From: Spirochaetales bacterium
Lineage (GTDB): Bacteria > Spirochaetota > Spirochaetia > SZUA-6 > RPPD01
Length of the DNA stretch: 44,648 nt
Direction: 5' to 3'
Assembly: GCA_016929065.1 (NCBI GenBank)
Contig: JAFGJO010000021.1
Coordinates: forward strand, 1-44,648
In this document: one piece after another, positions 8,410-16,905 of the stretch
Numbering within the stretch: the stretch's first letter is position 1
Layout: the number at the start of each line of letters is the position of its first letter
The notes under the pieces: generated by a model
Database searches by the model: none
What the model was told of the DNA's origin: nothing
Seen by the model: only the letters and a program-made list of their open reading frames with translations
Position numbers and translations under genes: made by a program

Positions 8410-9951
8410 TTACTTCAAGACGCTTTTATCCGGCGCATACTGCTTTTGCCATTGGGGGTATAATTCATTGAGCAACAATGTCGGTGTACCCGTATACCAG
8501 GCATATCCTACACGGCGTTCCCGCTCAATTTCGGCCATTGAATATTTTACCTTGCCGTCCCGGCCGCAGAAAAACGGTCTGAATGTTTCTATTTCATAAA
8601 AACGGGCCCACAACGGCGGTGCCTCAGGATCTTTTGCCACGACCCTGTCGCGTCCCTGTGCGTCATTGATTTCATTAATTTTGATTCCCATGATTTTCAC
8701 CTTTTCAAACCAGGCGATCGCGCTTTGAACAGCATTGATGACCGCCGGACTCGGCCGTTTTATCTCCATTAAAAACTGGACAAGCCCCACGCTCTCACTG
8801 CCGCTGATCGACTCAAGTTCGTAACTTCGTGCCATAGTGGGTTTCAGGGTCACTTCGTCATGCTGGGCACACCAGGCAGTCAATACACCCTTCACCTTGA
8901 TCTGGGTATTTATAATGCATTCGATTCCCTTGTCGATCGCGGTCTTTATTTTCTGCTTTCTCTCCCTGTCAATGAATGCATATTCTTCATGTCCGTCGCG
9001 GATATCGCGGAAGAGCAGCAGAACGCTGAGCATGGCATCATCATTATAGGTGATATTGTTCTGATAATTTTTTGTCTGGATAAGCGGGTAAACCTGCGGC
9101 CAGCCGCCGTTGTCGTATTGCATTTCAAGCAGAAAATCGATCCCCTTTAACACCCCTTCCTTATATCGTCCCTGTTTTGTTGCTGTGTATAATTTCGAGA
9201 GAAACATGATCTGGGAAGTGGTTGCGTCATTGTCGATTGTCGCATCCTGAAACATCTTCCCCCGTTCAACAAGTTTAATATCACGGTCGGTAAGCTTTTT
9301 TGCCATATCTATATCTTTGGGCCATCCGCCTATACTCCGCTGGTAGAGCAGGTAATTATCCCCAATCCGGGCAGCTTCAGGTGTCAAATACCAGTCATAA
9401 TTAATTGCCACCCCGCCGGTTTTTTTTCGCGGACCATCGACAATAATCATGTAATTGATTGCTCCTGCAGATTGTGAATTCTGTCCAAGAGTGACAGTTG
9501 AACCCTTTGCAAATTTCTTTTCATATATTTTTGACATTGTCGGAGACGGTTCATCGTTAAAAATCGCATCACCGGTATCTTTCCAGCCAGCCAGCCAGCC
9601 TGGAACCGGCCGAATCCGTGAATCCAAACATACATAAATGGTTGCCGTCGCGTTCACGGTAAAGGTCGCCAGCGTCTCGCCGGCAAAGAACTTTGAATCC
9701 CCAGCCGTAATAATCCAGTCCATCCCCTGATATTTCTCGGGCAATTCCTTTATTTTATAGGGGCGGTCGGTGAACTGCATGTCTCCGGCCTGGATATCCT
9801 CCCGAATTTCCCATCCCCCTGCATTTCCGGCATCAAGTACAGTAAGGTCCGAAACCAGGATCTCCGGCGCCTCCTCCTGTGCCCCAAGGGCAAATACCGG
9901 CAGTGTTCCGGCTACAAGCAGGATAATGACTATAAACAGCATATTATTCAT
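8410..9951 (-). CDS. Secreted pectate lyase, polysaccharide lyase family 10
   Basis: It cleaves homogalacturonan (pectate) by beta-elimination, normally with calcium. The frame is open from 9990, but the ATG at 9951 has GAAGGAG 9 bases upstream and starts a clean signal peptide (MNNMLFIVIILLVAGTLPVF, then ALGAQ), giving 513 residues. About residues 30-165 are a beta-rich non-catalytic domain with W/Y-rich strands. The catalytic (alpha/alpha)-type domain shows PL10 hallmarks: GGWPKDID, NGGWPQVYP, TAWCAQHDEVT, ARSYELESISG, WARFYEI and FFCGRDG. It diverges from a sugar transporter, so products are probably imported by it. Location is periplasmic or extracellular. A hairpin terminator follows. 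Confidence 0.93.
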   Translation of the reverse strand: MNNMLFIVIILLVAGTLPVFALGAQEEAPEILVSDLTVLDAGNAGGWEIREDIQAGDMQFTDRPYKIKELPEKYQGMDWIITAGDSKFFAGETLATFTVNATATIYVCLDSRIRPVPGWLAGWKDTGDAIFNDEPSPTMSKIYEKKFAKGSTVTLGQNSQSAGAINYMIIVDGPRKKTGGVAINYDWYLTPEAARIGDNYLLYQRSIGGWPKDIDMAKKLTDRDIKLVERGKMFQDATIDNDATTSQIMFLSKLYTATKQGRYKEGVLKGIDFLLEMQYDNGGWPQVYPLIQTKNYQNNITYNDDAMLSVLLLFRDIRDGHEEYAFIDRERKQKIKTAIDKGIECIINTQIKVKGVLTAWCAQHDEVTLKPTMARSYELESISGSESVGLVQFLMEIKRPSPAVINAVQSAIAWFEKVKIMGIKINEINDAQGRDRVVAKDPEAPPLWARFYEIETFRPFFCGRDGKVKYSMAEIERERRVGYAWYTGTPTLLLNELYPQWQKQYAPDKSVLK

Positions 9952-9973
9952 TACTAAAACTCCTTCACAGAAT

Positions 9974-10003
9974 ATTATTTTTTCTTCCAAAATACGATGT
10001 CAA
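9974..10003 (-). promoter_or_regulatory. Promoter of the pectate lyase gene
   Basis: On the minus strand TTGACA (9998-10003), an 18-base spacer and AATAAT (9974-9979) form a good promoter ending 22 bases upstream of the ATG at 9951. Confidence 0.6.
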
Positions 10004-10032
10004 CTCCCGGAACATGTTGCCGGCCCGGGCGG

Positions 10033-10047
10033 GTATACAGGGTATAC
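10033..10047. promoter_or_regulatory. Candidate operator GTATAC-N3-GTATAC
   Basis: Two palindromic GTATAC hexamers 3 bases apart form a 15-bp dyad, about 30 bp upstream of the pectate lyase -35 box. GTATAC cores are typical of GntR/FadR-subfamily sites, including those of the hexuronate regulators ExuR and UxuR, which fits the pectin context. No regulator gene is in the window, so the assignment is inference. Confidence 0.4.
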
Positions 10048-10319
10048 GGTCTTTTTTATTTACATGTCTTGACAATAATATCCGGCAATTCCACCAATTT
10101 CAAGACCAAATGTTATATAATTGAATGTAATGGAATTCGCACTGAATCTCTTCACAAAGACACAATCTCTGTGATAGTATAGACACAATATTTTCCAAAA
10201 GACTCACAAAGTAAAAGAATCGGGTTTGGGATGGAAAAATGTGTCCGACACTCTTGACGTTTTGTCGATGAGTACGATATCAATTTTAATACACTTTTAT
10301 GCAAGGAGGAAGGACGCCG

Positions 10320-11267
10320 ATGGCTAAAAACAATGCGCCTTCGATTCAACATACAAGTTTGGCAGTTGGAAAACCCCGCAGTGTCTTGTCGAGATTTTTG
10401 TATTACAAATATTTCTACCTGATGCTTGTTCCGGGGATTCTATTTTATGCACTCTTTATGTACTGGCCGTACATTGAAATACGGCAGGCTCTGTGGGACT
10501 GGGGAGTCCTTGGACCCAAAGATTTTATCGGATTAAAGAATTTTGCAGAGATCATGAAAGACGAGATATTCTGGAACGCATTCCGCAATACATTTCTGTT
10601 AAGCGGGGTCCGTATCGTTCTCGAAATGTTTGCCGCAATCATTCTTGCCCTGCTTTTAAACGAGGTCAGAAAATCATATATCAAGCGAACGGTTCAGACT
10701 GTATTGTACCTCCCGCACTTTTTATCGTGGGTTGTCACCGCATCGATTTTCACTCTCATTCTGTCACCGGGTTCGGGTTTTGTTAACGCGATTATTAAAA
10801 CCATGGGCGGAACACCAATTTACTTCCTTACCGAGGAATTCTGGTGGCCGATTGTCTATTACTTCCTCCGCCTCTGGCATGATACCGGCTGGGCGACGAT
10901 TGTATTTTTGGCTGCCCTGGCAGGTGTTGACCCTGAATTATATGAAGCCTCATGGATCGATGGAGCTGGCAGGATAAAACAAATGTGGTATATCACTCTG
11001 CCGCATATCACCACGACGATCGTGATTGTTCTGATGATCAACCTGTCCCACATTTTCCGGCTTTTTGAACCGGTCTTTGTGCTCCAGAACCCGCTTGTTT
11101 CGAATGTGAGTGAAGTTATCATGACGTATGTATATCGCCGTGGACTTGTCCAGGGTGATTTTGACTATGGTATTGCTGTCGGCTTGTTCAACTCGGTAAT
11201 TTCCCTTGTTCTTGTCGTCGGAGCGAATTTACTCGTCAAAAAAATCCGCAAAGAAGGAATCTTTTAG
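10320..11267 (+). CDS. ABC sugar transporter permease, LplB type
   Basis: This is one of two inner-membrane subunits of a carbohydrate ABC importer. The frame opens at 10299, but the ATG at 10320 is the right start because AAGGAGG sits about 10 bases before it. The 315 residues have six membrane segments and the EAA loop that contacts the ATPase (YEASWIDGAGRIKQMWYITLP). It belongs to the LplB/YtcP group, whose known members often import oligo-uronides or plant oligosaccharides. It is the first gene of an operon with the second permease and the binding protein. No ATPase gene is present, so a shared MsmX-like ATPase encoded elsewhere is likely. Confidence 0.93.
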   Translation: MAKNNAPSIQHTSLAVGKPRSVLSRFLYYKYFYLMLVPGILFYALFMYWPYIEIRQALWDWGVLGPKDFIGLKNFAEIMKDEIFWNAFRNTFLLSGVRIVLEMFAAIILALLLNEVRKSYIKRTVQTVLYLPHFLSWVVTASIFTLILSPGSGFVNAIIKTMGGTPIYFLTEEFWWPIVYYFLRLWHDTGWATIVFLAALAGVDPELYEASWIDGAGRIKQMWYITLPHITTTIVIVLMINLSHIFRLFEPVFVLQNPLVSNVSEVIMTYVYRRGLVQGDFDYGIAVGLFNSVISLVLVVGANLLVKKIRKEGIF

Positions 11268-11275
11268 GAGGGGAT

Positions 11276-12148
11276 ATGTTAGAAAGGTTTAGTTTTCGAA
11301 AGGAATACCGGGCGAGATCGCTTTTTATTATTTTTAATTTGCTGTTTCTAGCAATCATGTGTTTTATCGTAATGTTGCCAATGGTGAAAGTGCTCGTGGA
11401 CTCGTTCGACGAAAAGGCAGCCCGCACCGAATTCCGCCTTTTTCCAAAACAGGTGTCGGTAGAAGCATATTTACGCATATTGTCACAACCGAATTTATAC
11501 CAGCCGTTTTTGAATTCGGTCTTTACTTCATCGGTGGGAACCATACTGGCCCTTGTCATCAGCGGATTCATGGCATATGCCTTGACGCGCAGAGACCTTC
11601 CGGGGAGAAATCTTATTATGAAACTCATCATGGTAACCATGGTGTTTCGTGCAGGGATTATCCCGCTGTATATGGTGGTGAAAAACCTTGGGTTACGTGA
11701 TTCGCTCTGGGCGATTATTCTGGCCCATGCAATAGAAACGTATTATCTTATTTTATTGAGGAATTTTTTCGATACAATCCCCCGGGGAATCGAGGAATCC
11801 GCCGAAATTGACGGAGCAACACCCATCGGGATTTTCTTTAAAATTGTTCTTCCGCTTTCAAAACCGGGGTTAGCTGCAATTGGCTTGTTTTATGTGGTGC
11901 TATACTGGAACCAGTTTTTTCAATTCATTATTTTTATTGACACGCCTGAAAAAATGAACCTTCAGGTTCGGCTGAAGGAACTGGTCCTGGACTCAACAAG
12001 CCAATCGGATATGGGGGGGCACGATCTGCCACCGGAAAGCCTGAAAAATGCAGTCATTATTCTTAATATTCTGCCGGTATTGATACTGTATCCGCTCCTG
12101 CAGCGGCATTTTGTAAAGGGGATAAACCTGGGTGCAATCAAGGGATAG
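11276..12148 (+). CDS. ABC sugar transporter permease, YtcP/LplC type
   Basis: This is the second permease of the importer, 290 residues, starting 8 bases after the first permease with AGGAGGGG directly before the ATG. Six hydrophobic segments are visible. The EAA loop IEESAEIDGATPIGIFFKIV, followed by LPLSKPG, is intact. The C-terminus (YPLLQRHFVKGINLGAIKG) is the usual ending of YtcP-type permeases. It would pair with the LplB-type subunit to form the membrane channel. Confidence 0.94.
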   Translation: MLERFSFRKEYRARSLFIIFNLLFLAIMCFIVMLPMVKVLVDSFDEKAARTEFRLFPKQVSVEAYLRILSQPNLYQPFLNSVFTSSVGTILALVISGFMAYALTRRDLPGRNLIMKLIMVTMVFRAGIIPLYMVVKNLGLRDSLWAIILAHAIETYYLILLRNFFDTIPRGIEESAEIDGATPIGIFFKIVLPLSKPGLAAIGLFYVVLYWNQFFQFIIFIDTPEKMNLQVRLKELVLDSTSQSDMGGHDLPPESLKNAVIILNILPVLILYPLLQRHFVKGINLGAIKG

Positions 12149-12202
12149 CTCCGGTATTTTGTAACGATTATTTATCTGCACATGTTTTGTGTAATAGATA
12201 AG

Positions 12203-12279
12203 GGAGTTTTGCCGTATTTGCCGAACTCCTGACGGATTTGTGGCAGCACAAATCAAAGAAACACCTCGTTGTCGGTGTT
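12203..12279 (+). other. Two intercistronic hairpins before the binding-protein gene
   Basis: The gap between the second permease and the binding protein holds two stem-loops: GGAGTT (12203-12208) with AACTCC (12224-12229), and AACACC (12260-12265) with GGTGTT (12274-12279). A run of six T follows the second after 7 bases, just upstream of the ribosome site. They may stabilise the 3' message or partly attenuate it. The T-run is too distant for a classical terminator. Confidence 0.4.
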
Positions 12280-12303
12280 ATACCAATTTTTTCGGAGGGA
12301 AAA

Positions 12304-13749
12304 ATGAAAAAAATCAGTATTATCTTGATTTTCTTTGTCATGCTCCCGTTTTTTATTTTTGCAGAAGGACAGGATGAAGATATTGTAACTCCTACCGCTC
12401 CTATTCCAAAAATAAAAGCGGTACTTGATGTTGTGGTTAAAGTTCACGATGATCAGGCAGCATGGGCCGCAAAGTACAAGAAGCTTACAGGAATTGAGCT
12501 TGAAATTTTACAGCCTACTCATAATAAATATGAAGAAAAACTGAAGATCATGATTGCAGGCGGCGATATTCCGGATATTTTTGAAACGATGCCGACGTTT
12601 GCGTCATTATACGCAAAAGAGGGCGCTGCTGTTGCTTTAGACGGTTTTATTGCAGCAAACCCGAATCTTGCCAGTGTCCCAAAAAGGCTCCTGGATTCTT
12701 ATCGGTCACAAGACGGAAAACTTTATTTCTTCCCGCTGCAGCTCGGCGGCGGATGCGTCGGATATATCAGAAAAGACTGGCTCGATAAACTGGGACTTTC
12801 CATTCCGACAACCTACGATGAACTGGTCAATGTCATGGAAGCGTTCACCAAACGCGACCCGGACGGTGACGGGCAGGCAAATACATACGGATATTCTGCT
12901 ACACTGATGGGTGATGGTATTTTCCAGGACATGTATAACCGCAATATCATGCTCGATGCAAAAGGCAATTTCTTCGTTAAAAACGGCAAATGGGTAGATG
13001 GTTTTGCACAGCCGGAAATGAAAGAAGCCCTTGCCCGCTGGCAGAAACTTTATAAAGCCGGAATTATCGACCCTGAAATTTTCACCAACCAGACAAGTGA
13101 TATGCGTGAAAAATTCTTCCAGGGAAGAACAGGTATTGTAGAATACTGGGTTGCAAGCTGGGCTTTTAAAATGCAGCGCGATACTCATGCAGCATCCGGA
13201 CCCAATGCAGTTGTAAAACCCTTTGCTCCGGTGAAAGGCGCCAAGTATCTTGACCGTCTTGCCCGTGTATTCTGTATTTCCACAAAAACCAAGAACCCGA
13301 AAGCTGTTTTTGACAACTGGATCGGTCTGATGTGGGACCAGGGTCCTGGTCAGGAACTCTTTGTCTACGGCGTTGAAGGAATTCATCATAAAAAACTCGG
13401 CGGAAACAAGGTTGAATTCCTGCCGTCACCCGCGAACCCAAAAATCAGACTCAGCAAAATCTATGTAGAAGAGTTCTATCAGATCAATGACGGGGATATT
13501 CGGTCAAAACAGGATGCCATCACCGATGAAGCAACCAGAATCTGGCAGAAAAACTCGGAACCACTGTCTCTTGAAGCTGGCGGAGATGTCTACAACCGGT
13601 ATATCGGGGAGATTCACAACCTGCGGCTTGAAATCTTCTCAAAGGTCACAAAAGGCGACATGTCGCCCGATGAAGGCATGAGAGAATACATTCGAAAATC
13701 AAAAAATTTCCAGGTTGATCAGATGATCCGTGAACTCGGCGGAAAATAA
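12304..13749 (+). CDS. Periplasmic solute-binding protein of the sugar importer
   Basis: This is the extracellular solute-binding (LplA/YtcQ-like) subunit, 481 residues. The ATG at 12304 has GGAGGG about 7 bases upstream; the frame opening at 12238 adds a stretch without signal character. The signal peptide MKKISIILIFFVMLPFFIFA ends at AEG and lacks a lipobox cysteine, so the protein should be free in the periplasm rather than a lipoprotein as in Gram-positive homologues. DPDGDGQANTYGY is the calcium-loop-like motif usual in this family. The ligand is probably an oligogalacturonide, judged from the neighbouring pectate lyase (inference). A strong terminator follows at 13769. Confidence 0.93.
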   Translation: MKKISIILIFFVMLPFFIFAEGQDEDIVTPTAPIPKIKAVLDVVVKVHDDQAAWAAKYKKLTGIELEILQPTHNKYEEKLKIMIAGGDIPDIFETMPTFASLYAKEGAAVALDGFIAANPNLASVPKRLLDSYRSQDGKLYFFPLQLGGGCVGYIRKDWLDKLGLSIPTTYDELVNVMEAFTKRDPDGDGQANTYGYSATLMGDGIFQDMYNRNIMLDAKGNFFVKNGKWVDGFAQPEMKEALARWQKLYKAGIIDPEIFTNQTSDMREKFFQGRTGIVEYWVASWAFKMQRDTHAASGPNAVVKPFAPVKGAKYLDRLARVFCISTKTKNPKAVFDNWIGLMWDQGPGQELFVYGVEGIHHKKLGGNKVEFLPSPANPKIRLSKIYVEEFYQINDGDIRSKQDAITDEATRIWQKNSEPLSLEAGGDVYNRYIGEIHNLRLEIFSKVTKGDMSPDEGMREYIRKSKNFQVDQMIRELGGK

Positions 13750-13768
13750 TAAAACCTGTAATTTTCAC

Positions 13769-13800
13769 AAGCCGGCTTTCCCTGAAGGCCGGCTTTTTTT
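13769..13800 (+). terminator. Rho-independent terminator of the transporter operon
   Basis: AAGCCGGC (13769-13776) pairs with GCCGGCTT (13788-13795) around an 11-base loop, and the stem is followed by an uninterrupted T-tract. Confidence 0.93.
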
Positions 13801-13883
13801 ATTTCTGAGCAAATAGTATATTTTTATAAAATAACAACAAAGATAAACTGATTTAATTGTTGTTTTTGGTTTATCCCTTACCC

Positions 13884-13912
13884 TTGACAAACATGGGAAA
13901 AAACCAGAAAAT
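13884..13912 (+). promoter_or_regulatory. Possible promoter of the carbohydrate-binding lipoprotein gene
   Basis: TTGACA (13884-13889) lies 17 bases before GAAAAT (13907-13912). Because a terminator precedes this gene, it needs its own promoter; the -10 match is only fair. Confidence 0.4.
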
Positions 13913-13954
13913 AAATAAAATATTATATTCCAAACAACAGAAAGGAGAGAGAAA

Positions 13955-14548
13955 ATGCGCAAAACAAACGTATTAATTTTGACACTTATTGCTGTCATCA
14001 CTCTTGTTTTCAGTATGTCATGTGTTTCAGCAGACGGCGGCGGAGCTGCATCTGGTGAAGTTGTCGTACAAGCTGAAAAATTCACCGAACAGGAAGGCGG
14101 AAAAACCCAGTTCATGGATGACCGCGTCGCTTCTGATCGCTGTATCGCTTACTGGGATGCAGAGGGACACAACCTCATGTGGGAAGTAAACATTCCAAAA
14201 GACGGGGATTACAAAATTGTTCTCCGCTACTGTCATGGAAGAAAAGCGCTTGTTTACAGAAGCTTTCTGGTAGACGGTGCTGCTCCTGTTCCGACCCTTG
14301 CCAAATTCGGCCTTATGCCGACCGGCGGATGGGGGAAAACAGGAAACGACTGGGCAAATTATACCATTCTTGACGAAGCTGGAAATCCTGTCATTATTAC
14401 GCTGACAGCTGGTACCCATACTATTAAAATGGAAAATCTTGGTGCAGATGCAGGCGAACGCGCTTCTGTTAACTTTGATGGATTTGGTATTTTTACTCCG
14501 GATGCAGATCCAAATATCCTTGGCGTACCGGGTGTAGAACTCGAATAG
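13955..14548 (+). CDS. Carbohydrate-binding (CBM35/CBM6-like) lipoprotein
   Basis: This 197-residue exported protein has a lipoprotein signal peptide (hydrophobic stretch, then VFSMSC, with the modified Cys near residue 23). The rest resembles one CBM35/CBM6-type jelly-roll module: VVVQAEKFTEQEGGKTQ, LMWEVNIPKDGDYKIVLRY, ITLTAGTHTIKMENLG and VNFDGFGIF follow the usual strand order. No catalytic domain is attached. AAAGGAGAG lies before the ATG. Placed after the pectin transporter but with terminators on both sides, it is likely its own unit and may hold plant polysaccharide at the cell surface (inference). Confidence 0.82.
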   Translation: MRKTNVLILTLIAVITLVFSMSCVSADGGGAASGEVVVQAEKFTEQEGGKTQFMDDRVASDRCIAYWDAEGHNLMWEVNIPKDGDYKIVLRYCHGRKALVYRSFLVDGAAPVPTLAKFGLMPTGGWGKTGNDWANYTILDEAGNPVIITLTAGTHTIKMENLGADAGERASVNFDGFGIFTPDADPNILGVPGVELE

Positions 14549-14571
14549 TTCGTATTTTTACAAATATTTCA

Positions 14572-14604
14572 AACCGGCTGGAATTATTTCAGCCGGTTTT
14601 TTTT
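14572..14604 (+). terminator. Rho-independent terminator of the lipoprotein gene
   Basis: AACCGGCTG (14572-14580) pairs with CAGCCGGTT (14590-14598) around a 9-base loop, followed by T8. It lies 3 bases before the stop codon of the convergent M28 peptidase gene, so it may serve both, although the minus side has no good U-tract. Confidence 0.9.
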
Positions 14605-14607
14605 GTC

Positions 14608-15618
14608 CTACGGCTGTATCCCTGCCTCGATGCACAAGGCTGCAAATGCGGCCCGTGTAATGCGTTCATGAAACACCGGATCAAATGACAGGTAATTGTC
14701 AGAAGTTTGATGGTATACCGCACCGTCCCGGAGTTCTGCGGTATCAGTGACCAGCAGGGCTGGAACCTTTTTTTCCCAGAATGATGTGTGGTCGCTTCGC
14801 ATTAACAGCGATAACAGGGGGTTGTTTCCAAAATTCTGGTCGGTGATCATAAAATAATATTTCAGATCAGGGACGAATGTATCAACAGCATAAATAAAAT
14901 TCAGTCCCAGGGTTTCAGAAAAATCGGTCGCAAAAACTCCCACAAAATCTCCGGTTGTCGGAAAGCCCATCAGCAGATCTGTCCCGGGGTATGGATTCTC
15001 TTTTGGCGAGGTAAATCCGATCATTTCAAGATTGATGACCGATTTTGGACGTTCAGACATGGTGTCGGCATATAATGAAGAGCCGAGCAGACTCTCTTCT
15101 TCAAATCCAAACAGAATAAAAACAAGCCGATTTTCAAAATTCAGCGAATATGCCAGACGGGCTATTTCGAGGACCCCCGCACAGCCGGAAAAATTATCAT
15201 CGATCGCAGGACAGTTCGGAACACTGTCCCAGTGCGCAATGACGACCACCGGCGGGCCCGCGCCGTCTTTTACCACGATAATGTTGTTCATATACAGCGG
15301 CCCCGGAGCAGAGGTATACCCGGGATCATTACATTGTACCTGCTGAAGAGTAATATCTGTGTAGCCATAGGAGGTGAACAGCCCGGTCAGATAATTCTGA
15401 TAATTGATAATATTTGAATTCGTTGCATACCGTGCACCCCACACTCCATATCGGTTGTCTATATACTGTATGACAGACTGAATGCCCGCAGTATCAAATC
15501 CGGAGAGCGCCGTGGTGATTACCGCTTCCTGGGCGGCAGTAATTTCTGTATGGCTGCCTGGAAAATAACAGCTGTATACGACAAGTACCAACGCAATAAC
15601 TGTACCTATTCTTCCCAT
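14608..15618 (-). CDS. M28-family zinc aminopeptidase lipoprotein
   Basis: This 336-residue exported metallopeptidase has a lipoprotein-type signal (VIALVLVVYSC, Cys near residue 17). The M28 metal and catalytic residues are visible in order: the His of AHWDS, the Asp of IDDN, the Glu pair of FGFEEES, the acidic residue of INLEMIG and the His of YHQTSDN. It should remove N-terminal amino acids from peptides in the periplasm or at the surface. The ATG at 15618 has AAGGA 8-9 bases upstream. It is the last gene of a three-gene minus-strand operon, 14 bases after an outer-membrane-type protein. Confidence 0.9.
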   Translation of the reverse strand: MGRIGTVIALVLVVYSCYFPGSHTEITAAQEAVITTALSGFDTAGIQSVIQYIDNRYGVWGARYATNSNIINYQNYLTGLFTSYGYTDITLQQVQCNDPGYTSAPGPLYMNNIIVVKDGAGPPVVVIAHWDSVPNCPAIDDNFSGCAGVLEIARLAYSLNFENRLVFILFGFEEESLLGSSLYADTMSERPKSVINLEMIGFTSPKENPYPGTDLLMGFPTTGDFVGVFATDFSETLGLNFIYAVDTFVPDLKYYFMITDQNFGNNPLLSLLMRSDHTSFWEKKVPALLVTDTAELRDGAVYHQTSDNYLSFDPVFHERITRAAFAALCIEAGIQP

Positions 15619-15632
15619 AATAACAATCCTTT

Positions 15633-16259
15633 CTAAAACTGCAGGGAACAGCCAAGTGAAAACAACGTTATTTCAAAGAAAAAATCCCCGGTGGAGTGGA
15701 GCGAGGGACTCTCCCCGCTCGGCAGCAGCGAACCATAGCGCAATTCAAATACGGAAAACACAATACCGAGATTTGTTTCAAACAGATCGGAAAGCCGTAA
15801 ATCAAACCGCAGCGGTGCCGCCATAATATAAACAGAAAACAGTCCCTGATTGATATCAATCCCATACACATATGCATCCATTGTGCTCATGCATAACCCG
15901 GCCCCGATGGAGGGCATATAATTACCGATCCGCGGGGCGAAGCGGAACTCTCCAAAGAAAAAAAGAGGAGAGGAATACGTTGTGTTGAATGGCGAAAAAA
16001 TGCGTACTGCTGCTTCCATCAGGTTCAAAAATCTGAAATCAAGTTCCACTCCGTTCAGGTATGGGCTCATCCAAAAAAACTTTGAATAAACAATGAACCC
16101 CGGGGCATACCGAACAGCCAGTGAATATTCCGAAAAATTATACTCTTGTCCCGGTCCTGTATCCTCATTCACTGCATCCTGTTTCCCGGCCGCATTATCT
16201 GTAAAAGCATATCCGCTCACCGTGCAGAAAATACCGAGAAACAACATGATGATAACCAT
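15633..16259 (-). CDS. Small outer-membrane beta-barrel-like protein
   Basis: I do not recognise a family. The frame opens at 16385, but the ATG at 16259 begins a signal peptide (MVIIMLFLGIFCTVSGYAFT), giving 208 residues; AGGGTG lies about 11 bases upstream. After an acidic linker, alternating hydrophobic and aromatic strands continue to a C-terminal ...FSLGCSLQF, the terminal Phe typical of outer-membrane barrels. It starts 13 bases after the preceding gene and 14 bases before the M28 peptidase gene, so the three form one operon. Role unknown; a porin-like or structural protein is possible. Confidence 0.72.
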   Translation of the reverse strand: MVIIMLFLGIFCTVSGYAFTDNAAGKQDAVNEDTGPGQEYNFSEYSLAVRYAPGFIVYSKFFWMSPYLNGVELDFRFLNLMEAAVRIFSPFNTTYSSPLFFFGEFRFAPRIGNYMPSIGAGLCMSTMDAYVYGIDINQGLFSVYIMAAPLRFDLRLSDLFETNLGIVFSVFELRYGSLLPSGESPSLHSTGDFFFEITLFSLGCSLQF

Positions 16260-16272
16260 CCTGCCGTACACC

Positions 16273-16791
16273 CTAAAATAGTAATGAAATACTGAATAAT
16301 TCACACTCTGCAATGAAAATCCTTCCAAAGTATTCAAAGGTCGTTCCTGCTGATAGTTCCAGAAATGACAATCGAATGTGTTCAATAGTGAATACCAACG
16401 GCTTCACCGCGATGCCAACCCCGAACTCGGGCAGAATCGGCCTTATCGATCCGCTATAATGTTCTGTAAAAAACAGATATGTCCCGAAGTTGCCGTTTAA
16501 AAAAAGGCCAATCCGGGGGTTGATGATACCTGTTTTGAATACATAATATCCTTCCGCACCAATAATAACCGCATTGCCGAATAATGCCCCTCCGAACAGA
16601 CAGGCAAAGAGTTCGAAATTATCGATCCTGGTTCCAACAGAGATTCCCAGCCCCGGAGCCAACCGCAGGGTGTTTTCGCTGTTTTGAAAATAAATCCCCA
16701 TTGAGAGACCGGCTTCAATACCGGATTCACCAAACCCATGAGAATAAAACACAAACAGAACAATAAATATAATTGGCCAGGATTTCAACAT
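16273..16791 (-). CDS. Small outer-membrane beta-barrel-like protein
   Basis: Unrecognised family. The frame extends to 16905, but the ATG at 16791 starts a signal peptide (MLKSWPIIFIVLFVFYSHGFG), giving 172 residues; the ribosome site is weak. The mature part is built of Gly- and aromatic-rich amphipathic strands (GLSMGIYF, APGLGISVGT, FGGALFGNAVIIGAEGYY) and ends in SISLLF, with the terminal Phe of outer-membrane proteins. It is first in an operon with another barrel-like protein and an M28 peptidase, and diverges from glnS. A distant relation to its neighbour is possible but not evident. Confidence 0.68.
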   Translation of the reverse strand: MLKSWPIIFIVLFVFYSHGFGESGIEAGLSMGIYFQNSENTLRLAPGLGISVGTRIDNFELFACLFGGALFGNAVIIGAEGYYVFKTGIINPRIGLFLNGNFGTYLFFTEHYSGSIRPILPEFGVGIAVKPLVFTIEHIRLSFLELSAGTTFEYFGRIFIAECELFSISLLF

Positions 16792-16905
16792 GGTAGTAAT
16801 ATACCATAAGAACCAGAATAATTCAAAAAAATCCTTGCTTCTGCCCTTGATTTTTACATTGAAACTTTCTACATTAGACAGATATTTTATCACAGGATGC
16901 ATCAT

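Larger units (their letters stand above)
9952..10319. other. Divergent regulatory region, pectate lyase / transporter
   Basis: These 368 bases hold no gene. They contain the pectate lyase promoter and the GTATAC dyad at the left. At the right there is a possible promoter for the transporter operon, TTGACG (10254-10259), an 18-base spacer and TATCAA (10278-10283). The AAGGAGG of the permease gene lies at 10303-10309. An AT-rich centre around 10111-10121 includes TATAAT without a convincing -35 partner. Confidence 0.45.

Noticed and set aside
9583-9600. CCAG tetranucleotide repeat (about 4.5 copies) in the pectate lyase gene as a phase-variation switch
   Set aside because: Too few copies for credible slippage, and the encoded GWLAGWK is a plausible folded segment.
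12287-12292. A true Rho-independent terminator between permease and binding-protein genes
   Set aside because: The T-run begins 7 bases after a short 6-bp stem, too far and too weak for efficient termination.
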